DNA from: Lachnospiraceae bacterium
Lineage (GTDB): Bacteria; Bacillota; Clostridia; Lachnospirales; Lachnospiraceae
Direction of reading: 5' to 3'
DNA length: 64,000 nt
Assembly (NCBI GenBank): GCA_015057115.1
Contig: SVEZ01000008.1
Location: 62,001-126,000, forward strand
The notes beneath the pieces were generated by a model. It ran no database searches, was not told the origin of the DNA, and saw only the letters and a list, made by a program, of their open reading frames with translations. The position numbers and the translations under genes were made by a program. Of the stretch, positions 33,729 to 42,972 are shown in pieces (the first letter of the stretch is position 1; each line of letters starts with the position of its first letter).

Positions 33729-35639
33729 TTATTTAAGCTGTCGTCGCTCGGTTTCTTTCCCGCACCACTGGGTAATCTTGCATTCATCCAGATATGCCAT
33801 CACCGGCTTTGCAGCCTTACGACTAACTTCAAGTAAATCTCTTAAAGTTGCAAATGACAGGATTTCATTCGTTTCAAAATATTCCCGCACTTTTTCCTTC
33901 ATTTTCTCTGCCAGCTCCGGGGTGGTAACAATGGTATCGTGAATCCGCACAAGCTTATTTTCTCGTACCAGATCATCCACTATATCATTTAATTCCTCCG
34001 GCTCGGCACATTTTAACTCTGCATAATCATATAATGCAAATCCGGCTTCCGCTGCCTTCCTTACAGTCTCTGCCTGCACCTTTTCATAGGTTTTATCTTT
34101 TACCGGTTCGTGGGAAGAAAGCCACAAACAATCTCCCGCTTCCATTACTTTACCGCTTTCCGTCAGATATTCCATATAGGGTTCCAGACAGGCTATGTCA
34201 AAGCTTTTAAACAGGCCGCTCTTAAATCCCGCCTTGGTAATACCGCGCTTATAAGGATTCTTTTCATGGAATTCCTGCAAAAATCGTTCTATGTTCATCC
34301 ACATCTGATCCGCCGCAGTGAAAGACCAATAAAAATCCTTTTTCCGGCCATGAAGGACGAAGCACCGTCCCTCTTCTTCCACCCTTGTTGCAATCTCTTT
34401 TAACTCGCACTCTTCCATCTGGGTCTGGGCAAGAATTTTATCTAATGCCAAGGGGGTCTTCACGGATTCCTCTATCACGCTGAAAAACAGATCCTCCTGT
34501 TTTCCGTCCCGACGCTGTTTCAACACTCCAATGGTTTCCTCATCGAACCGTTTGTGCTTTCTCGCATCGATACCAAGGACAACGCCTCCTCCTAGGGTCT
34601 CCAGTGGCGATAAAAAGCGAATTACAAATTTGTCATTTCGTTTTGCACAAATCTCCCGCTCACAAATCAGCTGAGCAAAGCCCTCTTCGCCGGCGGTAAG
34701 TTCGTTTTTATCAAGAAGTACCACTCTGGCAATGACTTCATCCGTTCCAATGTGAAGATGAACCCGGCTTTGATTTTTCACAACACGGGTACAATCTGCA
34801 CTTAAGGTAATCACCACGTCCAACCGGTTGGTTGGGGTAAGGGAATCCGGGTAGGCAAGTACCATACCCCGTTTCACATCTTCTTTGGCAACTCCCTGCA
34901 AAAGCACTGCCGCGCGCTGTCCCGCATAAGCAATCTCTATGTCGTCTCCGTGGGTCTGTAAGCTTCGAACCTTGGTAGTAAGCTTGGTGGGATACAGCAT
35001 CACTTCCTGGTTCACCCCAATGGTTCCTTCCAATACGGTTCCTGCCACTACGGTTCCGAAACCTTTGACGGTGAAAAGTCGATCCACCGGAATTCGGAAA
35101 TGTCCTCCAACATCACGGTTATGGGTAGCTGCTCCCGCTTTTTGTGCTAAAAGCTCCTTAAGCTCACCGATGCCGTCACCCTTTATGGCACTAACCTTCA
35201 TCCTGGGCCAGTTAGCAAAAACTCTGCCCTGTAATTCTTCGGCAATCTCTTCTTCCATCATATCCGCCCATTCCGGCTCCACCATGTCCAGCTTGGTCAA
35301 AACGATAATTCCATTGGTTATACCAAGCTGTTCCAAAATATCCAGGTGTTCCCTGGTCTGGGGCATAATTCCTTCGTCCAAAGCAATGGTCAGAAGTACC
35401 AAATCCATACCACAAACACCCGCCAACATATTGGGTAAAAATTTCTCGTGTCCCGGTACATCAATGATACCGGCGCGCATTCCTCCCGGCAGGTCAAAAT
35501 AGGTAAAACCTAAATCTATGGTAATACCTCGCTTAATCTCTTCCTTATGGGTGTCCGTCTCCCGACCTGTAAGGGCGCGGATTAATGCTGTTTTTCCGTG
35601 GTCAATGTGACCTGCTGTTCCGATAATAATGTGTTCCAT
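33729..35639 (-). CDS. selB: Selenocysteine-specific elongation factor SelB
   Basis: 636 residues. The G domain begins IIGTAGHIDHGKTALIRAL (G1), then DVPGHEKFL and VLTKLDMVE; domains 2-3 follow, and the C-terminal winged-helix repeats (from about residue 400) bind the SECIS of mRNAs such as prdB. This protein delivers Sec-tRNA at UGA. Its start overlaps the selA 3' end region with a 3-base gap, and the downstream end faces the bidirectional terminator. Confidence 0.93.
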   Translation of the reverse strand: MEHIIIGTAGHIDHGKTALIRALTGRETDTHKEEIKRGITIDLGFTYFDLPGGMRAGIIDVPGHEKFLPNMLAGVCGMDLVLLTIALDEGIMPQTREHLDILEQLGITNGIIVLTKLDMVEPEWADMMEEEIAEELQGRVFANWPRMKVSAIKGDGIGELKELLAQKAGAATHNRDVGGHFRIPVDRLFTVKGFGTVVAGTVLEGTIGVNQEVMLYPTKLTTKVRSLQTHGDDIEIAYAGQRAAVLLQGVAKEDVKRGMVLAYPDSLTPTNRLDVVITLSADCTRVVKNQSRVHLHIGTDEVIARVVLLDKNELTAGEEGFAQLICEREICAKRNDKFVIRFLSPLETLGGGVVLGIDARKHKRFDEETIGVLKQRRDGKQEDLFFSVIEESVKTPLALDKILAQTQMEECELKEIATRVEEEGRCFVLHGRKKDFYWSFTAADQMWMNIERFLQEFHEKNPYKRGITKAGFKSGLFKSFDIACLEPYMEYLTESGKVMEAGDCLWLSSHEPVKDKTYEKVQAETVRKAAEAGFALYDYAELKCAEPEELNDIVDDLVRENKLVRIHDTIVTTPELAEKMKEKVREYFETNEILSFATLRDLLEVSRKAAKPVMAYLDECKITQWCGKETERRQLK

Positions 35640-35642
35640 TGT

Positions 35643-37046
35643 TTATCCTCGTAATACTTCTTTCACGACATCCACCACTGCATCAAACTCCTCTTCATAC
35701 ATGGTGCGAAGATCGAATAAAAGCTGTTCTTCCATTACTCTTACAATAATAGGAAGCTCTCCTTCCCTTAATTTAGCCGCAGTCTCTTCTGCATTCATGC
35801 CGGCTTTGCCTACAGTTACCGCATAGCTTTTTAACATTTCACCCGGCAAGGAACCGCCACCAATAGGTGTTTCTGTATTTACAACCCCGACGGTTACTCC
35901 CTCGGGCATCTCTTTTTCAAATCGATAAGCTAAGCTTTCCGCTTTGACCTTCAATTTCTCCGGACTTTCCGTCATCCGTGAAAGAACCGGAATATTTTTT
36001 ACCGCATACTCCTCGTCCTCGTACATGGAAAGCACGGTTTCCAACATGGCCGCCGTACATTTATCAATTCGCATGGCACGGGTTAAGGGGTGCTTTTTAC
36101 ATTTGGCAATCCATTCTTTCTTTCCCACCAGAATACCTGCCTGTGGGCCTCCCAAAAGCTTATCGCCGCTAAAGCATACCACATCCACGCCTGCCGCAAT
36201 ACTTTCCTGCACCGTAGGCTCTTTTCTGAGTCCGTATCTGGACAAATCAATTAAAACGCCGCTTCCCAAATCTTCCATAACCGGAATGCCGGTCTTTTTA
36301 GCCAGGGCACACAATTCGTCCCGCTCAACACTCTGGGTAAAACCAATAAGCTTGTAATTGCTGGTATGGACTTTTAACAGGGCACCGGTTTCCTCCGTAA
36401 TGGCCTCTTCGTAATCTTCCAAACGGGTTTTATTGGTGGTTCCCACTTCGATACGGGTACAACCGCTCTGATCAATAATATCCGGAATGCGGAATTTACC
36501 GCCGATTTCAATCTGTTCTCCACGAGAAACGATGACTTCCTTGCCATCACCTACGGCGCTAACCATCAAAAGGGCTGCTGCCGCATTGTTGTTTACCGCC
36601 ATGGCGGCCTCCGCTCCGGTAAGATGGCACAAAAGCTCCTCAAAATGGGAGTACCGCTCACCCCTTTTTCCTTCGGAAAGGTTATACTCCAAATTCATAT
36701 AGCCCTTCATCTGCTCCATCAGTTTTTCCAACGCAATGGGCGGCAACGGCGCACGTCCCAGATTGGTGTGTAAAATCACTCCGGTGGCATTTACCACATG
36801 CTTTAAGTTAGCTTCCTTATGGCTTTCCACCTTCTGAAGCACCCGGTTTTCCAGATTCTCAAGAAAGCCGGTAAGAATTTCCTCTTTGGGATCTTCGTTT
36901 AATTTTTTCCGTAATTCTTCCAAGGCATGCCGTAAAATCCCTACCACCGGCTCCTTGCCGTATTTCTCAATAGCCTCCGCCAATTCCGGACGGCTCATTA
37001 ATACATCCACCTTCGGGATTTTTCGAAATAATTCATTCTTGTTCAT
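35643..37046 (-). CDS. selA: L-seryl-tRNA(Sec) selenium transferase SelA
   Basis: 467 residues. This PLP enzyme converts Ser-tRNA(Sec) to Sec-tRNA(Sec). The cofactor lysine is Lys296 in FSGDKLLGGPQAG; an N-terminal domain (LFRKIPKVDVLMSRPEL) and HTNLGRAPLPP are also as in known SelA. It precedes selB by 3 bases, the normal arrangement. I could not find selD or the tRNA-Sec gene in the window. Confidence 0.93.
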   Translation of the reverse strand: MNKNELFRKIPKVDVLMSRPELAEAIEKYGKEPVVGILRHALEELRKKLNEDPKEEILTGFLENLENRVLQKVESHKEANLKHVVNATGVILHTNLGRAPLPPIALEKLMEQMKGYMNLEYNLSEGKRGERYSHFEELLCHLTGAEAAMAVNNNAAAALLMVSAVGDGKEVIVSRGEQIEIGGKFRIPDIIDQSGCTRIEVGTTNKTRLEDYEEAITEETGALLKVHTSNYKLIGFTQSVERDELCALAKKTGIPVMEDLGSGVLIDLSRYGLRKEPTVQESIAAGVDVVCFSGDKLLGGPQAGILVGKKEWIAKCKKHPLTRAMRIDKCTAAMLETVLSMYEDEEYAVKNIPVLSRMTESPEKLKVKAESLAYRFEKEMPEGVTVGVVNTETPIGGGSLPGEMLKSYAVTVGKAGMNAEETAAKLREGELPIIVRVMEEQLLFDLRTMYEEEFDAVVDVVKEVLRG

Positions 37047-37061
37047 AGTGTTGTCCTCACT

Positions 37062-38090
37062 TTATATTTGCAAGTTTTTCGCATACTGAAACGAAATAAT
37101 ATCCCTTGGCGCAGTGCTAATATATGCCTGCTCTTTATGCATAAAGGATACAATTTCATCCTTCGTCATTTTTCCCAACTTTTCTATTACAATGTCCAAA
37201 ACTGCCTTATCTTCCATTGAAAGCGACGGAAAATCCACTGCTTTTTGCAACGAAAAATGATATGCAACATTTTCACCCACATCTTCCTCTTCACAAGGCA
37301 CGTCTTTCAACTCTACAATTACATTATGCCCCACCGGAACTGCTCCCATCGGAAGTGCCTGATATGCCAGGCCTGTAATTGCCATTCCTCTTTCTTTATA
37401 CGATAATGCATCCGCATACCACATTAATTTCATTAACTTGACCTTATAAAGACATGTAACTTTTGATGAAGCTGAAAAATAGCGAATCACGTCCACAACT
37501 CTATCCAGGGAAAGTTCTATATTCCCCTGATAGAATCTATTTCTGCTAAACCCGGCGTAGTTAGCTTCTATTGCCCGTCGGAGATATAAATCTTTATCAG
37601 CCTCGTACAACTCCGTCGCCGCATCCAAATATTTGTGGTATGCTTCTTGTGTCAAATTGTCCCTTGCATCTTTCAAAAGAGCTATAAACCATTCCGGATC
37701 TCTGTCCAATTTTTTCAAAATGGTATCGTGTGCTTTATCCTGCACTTGATGACTTTCGTATCTTGTAATTGTTTTGGCTCCCCAACCAAGTAATGAGCAC
37801 AAATCCCCCTGTGTAATGCCATATTTATCGCGAATACTACTTATTTCAGCAGAAGTTAAAATCCCTTCCGCTTTTCGATATGCATCTTTCATTTTCACGT
37901 CATTTTCCTGCATTTGGACTTCTTCCATATATAATTCATCTGCAACGTCACAATACGAATACGAAGCAACGTAAGAAACAACCCTATTTTTAAAGGTCGT
38001 CCGTTCTTTAATCTGAACTGTTTTCACTCCGTGTTCTTCCATACAGCATGTGCACAGTCGCTTTTCACTTTTTAAAATCTTCATTTCCAT
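37062..38090 (-). CDS. Zinc ribbon - HTH - Panacea (DUF4065) antitoxin-like protein
   Basis: 342 residues in three parts. Residues ~8-25 contain CTCCMEEHG, a YgiT/MqsA-type zinc-binding patch. Around 75-125 is an XRE-type helix-turn-helix (ISSIRDKYGITQGDLCSLLGWGAKTITRYE). The C-terminal ~130 residues (LYKVKLMKLMWYADALSYKE...ITGLAYQALPMGAVPVGH) are a DUF4065/Panacea domain, used by many antitoxins to neutralise varied toxins. No toxin gene lies beside it: downstream is selA (15 bases) and upstream is a peptidase. It has its own promoter and a palindromic operator. A role as an orphan antitoxin or phage-related regulator is inferred. Confidence 0.78.
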   Translation of the reverse strand: MEMKILKSEKRLCTCCMEEHGVKTVQIKERTTFKNRVVSYVASYSYCDVADELYMEEVQMQENDVKMKDAYRKAEGILTSAEISSIRDKYGITQGDLCSLLGWGAKTITRYESHQVQDKAHDTILKKLDRDPEWFIALLKDARDNLTQEAYHKYLDAATELYEADKDLYLRRAIEANYAGFSRNRFYQGNIELSLDRVVDVIRYFSASSKVTCLYKVKLMKLMWYADALSYKERGMAITGLAYQALPMGAVPVGHNVIVELKDVPCEEEDVGENVAYHFSLQKAVDFPSLSMEDKAVLDIVIEKLGKMTKDEIVSFMHKEQAYISTAPRDIISFQYAKNLQI

Positions 38091-38161
38091 GCAAGCATGC
38101 CCTCCTTACTTCTTTCTATATGGAATTATCCCCTCTTCCAAAACTCTCTCCCTCCGTCCAA

Positions 38162-38208
38162 GTATCAATTGATACCTATATAGTACTGCATTTTTCCTTT
38201 CGTGTCAA
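38162..38208 (-). promoter_or_regulatory. Promoter with palindromic operator for the Panacea gene
   Basis: On the minus strand TTGACA (38203-38208), exactly 17 bases, and TACTAT (38180-38185) form a strong promoter lying inside the last codons of the peptidase gene. A perfect 14-base palindrome GTATCAATTGATAC (38162-38175) follows at the probable transcription start, the position of an autorepressor site. Confidence 0.65.
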
Positions 38209-39171
38209 TATTTCCTTCGCTGCCGGATATCCGTAAGCACTTTCTGCACCGGCTATAGCCCGTTTAATGGCTTCACTCATAACCTCTGCCGCCAGAGTCC
38301 CCACTAAATCCATATCCGCTGCCACCTCTCCTACCGATACCGCATAAATACTGTCTCCGTCTGCCGAGGTATGTACCGGACGAATGGACCTTGCAAAACC
38401 GTTATGGGTCATACCGGCTATTTTACAAAGCTGTGGTTTGGTAAACTTTGCATTGGTGATAACTGCTCCGATGGTAGTATTATCTACAAACTTATTTTCT
38501 CGAACTTCTATACTTTCCTTCATCAGCTCCACACTATCCCGGAAACTTTTCTTATCAGGATTAAGCAGTCCGGCAATCTTCTTTCCGTTCTTCCAGTCAT
38601 AAATATCCCCCAGGGCATTGACCGCAACAATTGCTCCAATCTGCAAATCACCTATCTGAATGGCATAACTTCCGATTCCTGATTTCATACAGGTTTCCAT
38701 ACCGGCCAACTTTCCTACTGTCGCACCGCATCCGGCTCCGAAATTACCATCCTGATAATTCGGTTCTTCCAAAGCCCGCTTCGCTGCTTCATATCCCATT
38801 GTCGCATCCGGTCGCACATCTTTATCCCCCACCGTCAGGTCAAAAATATCCGACTGTACCACTAACGGCACCTTGGTAACTCCAACATCATAGCCGATAT
38901 CATGTTCCTCCAGATACTGCATCACACCATTTGCGGCTCCTAAACCAAAAGCACTGCCTCCTGCAAGTACAATTCCATGCACAACTTGAGCTGCTGAAAG
39001 TGGATTTAACAACTGACTGTCTCTTGACGCCGGACCACCGCCTCGAACATCCAAGCCTGCACCCATTCCGGTCTTACTAATCAGTACCGTCATGCCGGTT
39101 CCGGCTTTTTCATTCTCTACCTGACCAATGTGGATTCCATGAATCTCTTTTACCGAAATCTCCCGTTCCAT
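38176..39171 (-). CDS. P1 family (DmpA-type) peptidase
   Basis: 331 residues. Such enzymes are made as precursors and cleave themselves before the catalytic Thr/Ser. Here DNTTIGAVIT places this at Asn231-Thr232. Also present are RGGGPASRDSQLL and VLAGGSAFGLGAANGVM from the family. Substrates are amino-terminal residues of small peptides, esters or beta-peptides. The gene ends at 38176 with promoter elements of the next gene in its last codons. It may serve peptide use, but nothing links it to a specific substrate. Confidence 0.85.
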   Translation of the reverse strand: MEREISVKEIHGIHIGQVENEKAGTGMTVLISKTGMGAGLDVRGGGPASRDSQLLNPLSAAQVVHGIVLAGGSAFGLGAANGVMQYLEEHDIGYDVGVTKVPLVVQSDIFDLTVGDKDVRPDATMGYEAAKRALEEPNYQDGNFGAGCGATVGKLAGMETCMKSGIGSYAIQIGDLQIGAIVAVNALGDIYDWKNGKKIAGLLNPDKKSFRDSVELMKESIEVRENKFVDNTTIGAVITNAKFTKPQLCKIAGMTHNGFARSIRPVHTSADGDSIYAVSVGEVAADMDLVGTLAAEVMSEAIKRAIAGAESAYGYPAAKEILTRKEKCSTI

Positions 39172-39237
39172 TCTGCAACCTCCTTTGTAAATTTGACCTT
39201 TAAGAGTATTATAGCATTCTCTGTTCCCTTATAAAAG

Positions 39238-40746
39238 TCACTGTGCTGGAAATATCCCCCCCTTGTGCTGCTCTCCGGTTCCGGTATCGACATCCGTATA
39301 AGTCAAATCGGAAATCCGGGTGTCCTCCGATAAAAAGGTTACATATTGCTGCTCTCCGTCTTCCCAAACATCATACAACTGCGGTAACACACCATAATCG
39401 TAATCCTGCACCGTCATAGCCAGGGCACCGGAATCGCTCATGGCCTTGATACTGCCGGCTTCATGGATTTCATCCTTTTTCAAGTCGTAGGATTCCTTTG
39501 TAATTCGATTATTTTTGATGTCAAACACATACATATCTTTTTCTCCGTAAACCGGCAGGAAAATCCGCTCTCCTTCGGTATCGGCTACCGGCACGCAGTT
39601 TTCCGCAATCTTATTACTCTCCCCGGGCAAGGTGGTCAAATCCACACTCTGCGCTATTTTCCTCGTTTCCTTGTCAAATACAAAAACTCCAAAATGTTCT
39701 TCTCCGTATGCTCCGGCAAAAACAATTTTTCCCCGATCTGCATACACGACCTGGGCTTCACTACCGCACCAGCTATCCGTCATCTGCACCTTGGCTTCGG
39801 AAAAAGCGATTTCCTTGGGTGCCGCGCTTTTAACCGTTGCGAAGCATAGGGCAAAAAAGGCACACCCACAGGCTGCGAGCCCAATCATCCATGCTGCCGG
39901 CTTCTTGTATGATAAAACCGCTTTCACCCTGGTTTTGATTCCTACTTCTCCAAAGGACAAAGGGCACACCATCACCAGCCGATTCATCACGCTGACATCC
40001 ACCAGCGCGTTGGCATAGTTCTTTTTCTCCTCCAAGGATAGCTCTCGAACTACCTGCTCATCACAGGCAAGCTCCACATCCTTGCAAAGAAAAGCATAAG
40101 CTACCCACATCAAAGGATTAAACCAGCCGATTGCCAAAAGAAGATAGCCCACCGGCTTAATAAAATGATCTTTCCGTTTCAAATGAGCATACTCATGGCG
40201 CAACACATACTCCCGATTGGCTTCTGCCAAAGAGGAGGGCAAATAAATCTTTGGTTGAAAAATCCCCAAAATAAACGGAGTCGCAATCTCGTCGCAGATA
40301 AAAATATTTTCTTCCTGACAGACGGCTTCCTTTACCCTCTTTCGTAGCTGTCCATAGCTAAAAAATGCGTACAACAGCAAGAAGAAAATCCCTACCATCC
40401 AGACTCCTGCCAGAAGTTCTATTCCGGAAAGCTTGTGACTTCCGTACCCCTGAAGTACCATGGTATTGGCTAAAAAGTGATTTACCGGCTTATCAATGGC
40501 AGAATTTCCGAAAGAAACCTGCACCATGGGATGCATCTGATAAATCACCGGCTCCGCATCCGGCATCAGGCTAACCGGCAGCCGAAGTGTAAAGGGCATA
40601 ATTAAGCGAAGCCCCACTATCCCCCAGCAGATAGGCCACACCCATTTGGGTGCTTTCCGAAAAACGCCCCGGGCAATCAGCACAATCAAAACCAATACCC
40701 CCGCATACATACTTTGATTAAAAAGCTTTAAAAAAATACCTTCCAT
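39238..40746 (-). CDS. BlaR1/MecR1-like M56 membrane metallopeptidase
   Basis: 502 residues. The N-terminal part has several membrane helices and the zinc protease motif HEYAH (His184-Glu185, His188) in the order typical of BlaR1. The C-terminal part (about 300-502) is not the penicillin-binding sensor of BlaR1 but a Trp/Tyr/Asp-rich region (EAQVVYADRGKIVFAGAYG..., YVFDIKNNRI) that looks like a beta-propeller-like repeat domain. It likely senses an envelope signal and cleaves the BlaI-like repressor encoded 3 bases upstream. The inducer is unknown, and no beta-lactamase gene is nearby. Confidence 0.8.
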   Translation of the reverse strand: MEGIFLKLFNQSMYAGVLVLIVLIARGVFRKAPKWVWPICWGIVGLRLIMPFTLRLPVSLMPDAEPVIYQMHPMVQVSFGNSAIDKPVNHFLANTMVLQGYGSHKLSGIELLAGVWMVGIFFLLLYAFFSYGQLRKRVKEAVCQEENIFICDEIATPFILGIFQPKIYLPSSLAEANREYVLRHEYAHLKRKDHFIKPVGYLLLAIGWFNPLMWVAYAFLCKDVELACDEQVVRELSLEEKKNYANALVDVSVMNRLVMVCPLSFGEVGIKTRVKAVLSYKKPAAWMIGLAACGCAFFALCFATVKSAAPKEIAFSEAKVQMTDSWCGSEAQVVYADRGKIVFAGAYGEEHFGVFVFDKETRKIAQSVDLTTLPGESNKIAENCVPVADTEGERIFLPVYGEKDMYVFDIKNNRITKESYDLKKDEIHEAGSIKAMSDSGALAMTVQDYDYGVLPQLYDVWEDGEQQYVTFLSEDTRISDLTYTDVDTGTGEQHKGGIFPAQ

Positions 40747-40749
40747 TTG

Positions 40750-41112
40750 TTATTCCCCCTTCGCTTCCTCAATAATCTTTCGGATTTCCTCCGCTTCCTC
40801 TTCCGTCAACCTTGTTCCCTTGGTAAAAGCAGATAAGAACGCAGGCAATGACCCCGCAAAAGAGTTCTCAACAAACTGCCTGCTCTGACGAGCATAGAAT
40901 TCTTCTCTGGAAAGAACGGAAGTCACTGTTCCCTTGTTATTCTGAAACAGTCCCTTCTCACATAATTTCCGAATCACATTATGGGTGGTGGTTCGTGCCC
41001 AGCCAAACTCTTCTGCCGTCAATTTCACCAATTCGTGGCTGGTAATGGGCTCCCGCTCCCAAATCAGTTCTGCAAAACGACTTTCCACAACTCCCAATTG
41101 AATTTCTGCCAT
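40750..41112 (-). CDS. BlaI/MecI family repressor
   Basis: About 120 residues: winged helix (LIWEREPITSHELVKLTAEE FGWA split around residue 30; then TTTHNVIRKLCEKGLF) followed by a dimerisation tail. BlaI-type repressors bind dyads and are cleaved by the M56 protease. The ATG at 41112 is chosen because GGAGG stands seven bases upstream; the longer frame to 41142 has no such signal. The gene overlaps closely with the downstream BlaR1-like gene (3 bases apart), and two operators lie upstream at 41144-41188. Confidence 0.85.
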   Translation of the reverse strand: MAEIQLGVVESRFAELIWEREPITSHELVKLTAEEFGWARTTTHNVIRKLCEKGLFQNNKGTVTSVLSREEFYARQSRQFVENSFAGSLPAFLSAFTKGTRLTEEEAEEIRKIIEEAKGE

Positions 41113-41143
41113 CCTTCTCCCTCCTTTGCCACCATTAGTCAAA

Positions 41144-41198
41144 AGACCATTGGCAATAGTCTTATCATTAGACTATCACCAATGGTCTTATCTGTCAA
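41144..41198 (-). promoter_or_regulatory. Twin operators and promoter of the BlaI-BlaR1-like pair
   Basis: Two 19-base dyads, AGACCATTGGCAATAGTCT (41144-41162) and AGACTATCACCAATGGTCT (41170-41188), are inverted copies of each other separated by 7 bases. On the minus strand a TTGACA (41193-41198) lies just upstream. Repressor binding would cover the promoter spacer. Confidence 0.7.
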
Positions 41199-41220
41199 TA
41201 TCTTTTCCCGACTCTCGACC

Positions 41221-41709
41221 CTATTTCTTGCGACCGGATTCCCGCAACTCTTTTTCAAAGGCTTCGGGATTTTTCAGGTAATAATCCTGATGCTCCTCCT
41301 CTGCCTCAAAGAAATTCTTATAGGGTAAAAGTGCCACTTCCGCTTTCTTTCCTTCTTTTTCCTCTAATTCCGCAATCCGCTTTGATGCCATTTCTTTTTC
41401 CTCCTCCGAAGTGTAAAAAATGGCTAAGGTGTAGGAAAAGCCCTTATCAATAAACTGTCCCTCTCCGTCAAAGGGATCTACGTTGGCAAAATAAATGTCC
41501 AAAAGTCTGTCGTATCCCACTTTTTCCGAATCATAGCAAAGTTTGATGGTCTCCCGGTGTCCGGTTTTCTGCGCTTTTACATCCGCATAGCTGGGATTTT
41601 CCTCATCTCCCCCGGCGTAACCGCAGATTACCTCATCCACGCCATACATTTTGTAAATTGGGGTAACGCACCAAAAGCATCCCCCGGCAAAATAAGCTTC
41701 TTTTCTCAT
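41221..41709 (-). CDS. msrA: Peptide methionine (S)-sulfoxide reductase MsrA
   Basis: About 162 residues from ATG 41709, which follows a GGAG box (AAAAGGAGAGAAGGAA). It has the catalytic motif GGCFWC (Cys11) and GYAGGDEENPSY, then VDPFDGEGQFIDKG as in MsrA. It repairs methionine-S-sulfoxide in proteins. It follows the isocitrate dehydrogenase gene by 54 bases and may be read from the same transcript. Confidence 0.9.
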   Translation of the reverse strand: MRKEAYFAGGCFWCVTPIYKMYGVDEVICGYAGGDEENPSYADVKAQKTGHRETIKLCYDSEKVGYDRLLDIYFANVDPFDGEGQFIDKGFSYTLAIFYTSEEEKEMASKRIAELEEKEGKKAEVALLPYKNFFEAEEEHQDYYLKNPEAFEKELRESGRKK

Positions 41710-41763
41710 TTCCTTCTCTCCTTTTCTTTCTCTTATATCGTAAACTGCCAAGGCAGTTTCCAA

Positions 41764-42972
41764 TTACAGCTTTGATAGCACGTAGTCTGCGAATTCCTTA
41801 CAGGTGGCACCATCCCGCAGTCCCGTGGCCACTAGCTTTTTCTCGGTTTCACAACAAGTATGAAGGGCCTTCGCCAACCGATTGGAAGCATCCGTTAATC
41901 CGATATGCCGAAGCATCATCTCCGTTGCCTTAAAAATGCTGGATGGGTTTGCAAACTCTGCCAATCCCTCTTCCACCATCCGGGGCGCCGAACCGTGAAT
42001 TGCTTCAAACATGGCATACTGATCCCCGATATTGGCACTTCCGGCGGTTCCCACGCCGCCCTGAATCTGAGCCGCCTCATCCGTAATAATATCCCCATAC
42101 AGATTCGGCAATACAAATACCTGAAACTGGCTGCGGATATCCTTGTTTAACAGGTTCGCGGTCATAATATCAATATACCAGTCCTCCGCTTTTATCTCCG
42201 GATATTCTTCGGCTATTTCATTGCATATCTGCGAAAATTTCCCATCGGTTTTTTTCATAATATTGGCCTTGGTTACGATAGCCACTTTTGTTTTCCCGGT
42301 TTTTCTTGCATACTCAAAGGCTGTTCTTGCAATACGTCTGGTGCCGGCATCGGTGATTACCTTAAAGTCCATATCCAGAATTCCCGGTATCTCTACGCCG
42401 CTGCTTCCAAGAACATATTCCCCTTCCGTATTTTCCCTAAAAAACATCCAGTCAATTCCTTCTTCCGGAACCGTTACCGGACGCACATTGGCATACAGAT
42501 CCAATTCCCGACGCAGGGTTACATTGGCACTTTCCATGGTGCCTCCCTTAGGCGTGGTGGTAGGACCTTTTAAAATCACATCACATTTCTTAATCTGTTC
42601 CAAAACATCCGCCGGAACAGATTTCCCTTTCTCCAAGCGGTTTTCGATGGTTAAGCCTTCGATTTCTTTTAAGGCTACCTTGCCATCTGCAATTTCTTTT
42701 TCCAAAAGTGTATGCAGAAGTCTTTTTGCCTGCTCCATAATAACAGGGCCAATTCCGTCACCACCGCAAAGTCCAATGGTAATAGTGGAGAGTTTTCCAT
42801 AATCCTTTGGTTCCACCGCCTCTTCCATTTTATCGCAGCGTTCAATCTGCTGCCGCAGTATCTTTTCATACTGTTCAACTGCCTCCTGGATGTAACTGTC
42901 CCTTGACTCTGGAAAGTAAATCAAGCGCATTTCCCCAAAGCCTTCCCAACTATTTATTTCCCTGTCCGACAT
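41764..42972 (-). CDS. icd: NAD-type isocitrate/isopropylmalate dehydrogenase family (isocitrate dehydrogenase)
   Basis: 402 residues. The dehydrogenase core starts at about residue 60 with GLCGGDGIGPVI; the substrate-binding motif SANVTLRRELDLYANVRP and NLYGDIITDEAAQIQGG follow. The motif after HGSAP (RMVEEG) differs from the NADP-type Lys-Tyr pair and favours NAD. The neighbours (aconitase and Re-citrate synthase) fix the substrate as isocitrate. It has an N-terminal extension of ~60 residues. The start at 42972 overlaps the aconitase gene by 23 bases; an internal ATG at 42930 is possible. It produces 2-oxoglutarate for glutamate. Confidence 0.87.
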   Translation of the reverse strand: MSDREINSWEGFGEMRLIYFPESRDSYIQEAVEQYEKILRQQIERCDKMEEAVEPKDYGKLSTITIGLCGGDGIGPVIMEQAKRLLHTLLEKEIADGKVALKEIEGLTIENRLEKGKSVPADVLEQIKKCDVILKGPTTTPKGGTMESANVTLRRELDLYANVRPVTVPEEGIDWMFFRENTEGEYVLGSSGVEIPGILDMDFKVITDAGTRRIARTAFEYARKTGKTKVAIVTKANIMKKTDGKFSQICNEIAEEYPEIKAEDWYIDIMTANLLNKDIRSQFQVFVLPNLYGDIITDEAAQIQGGVGTAGSANIGDQYAMFEAIHGSAPRMVEEGLAEFANPSSIFKATEMMLRHIGLTDASNRLAKALHTCCETEKKLVATGLRDGATCKEFADYVLSKL

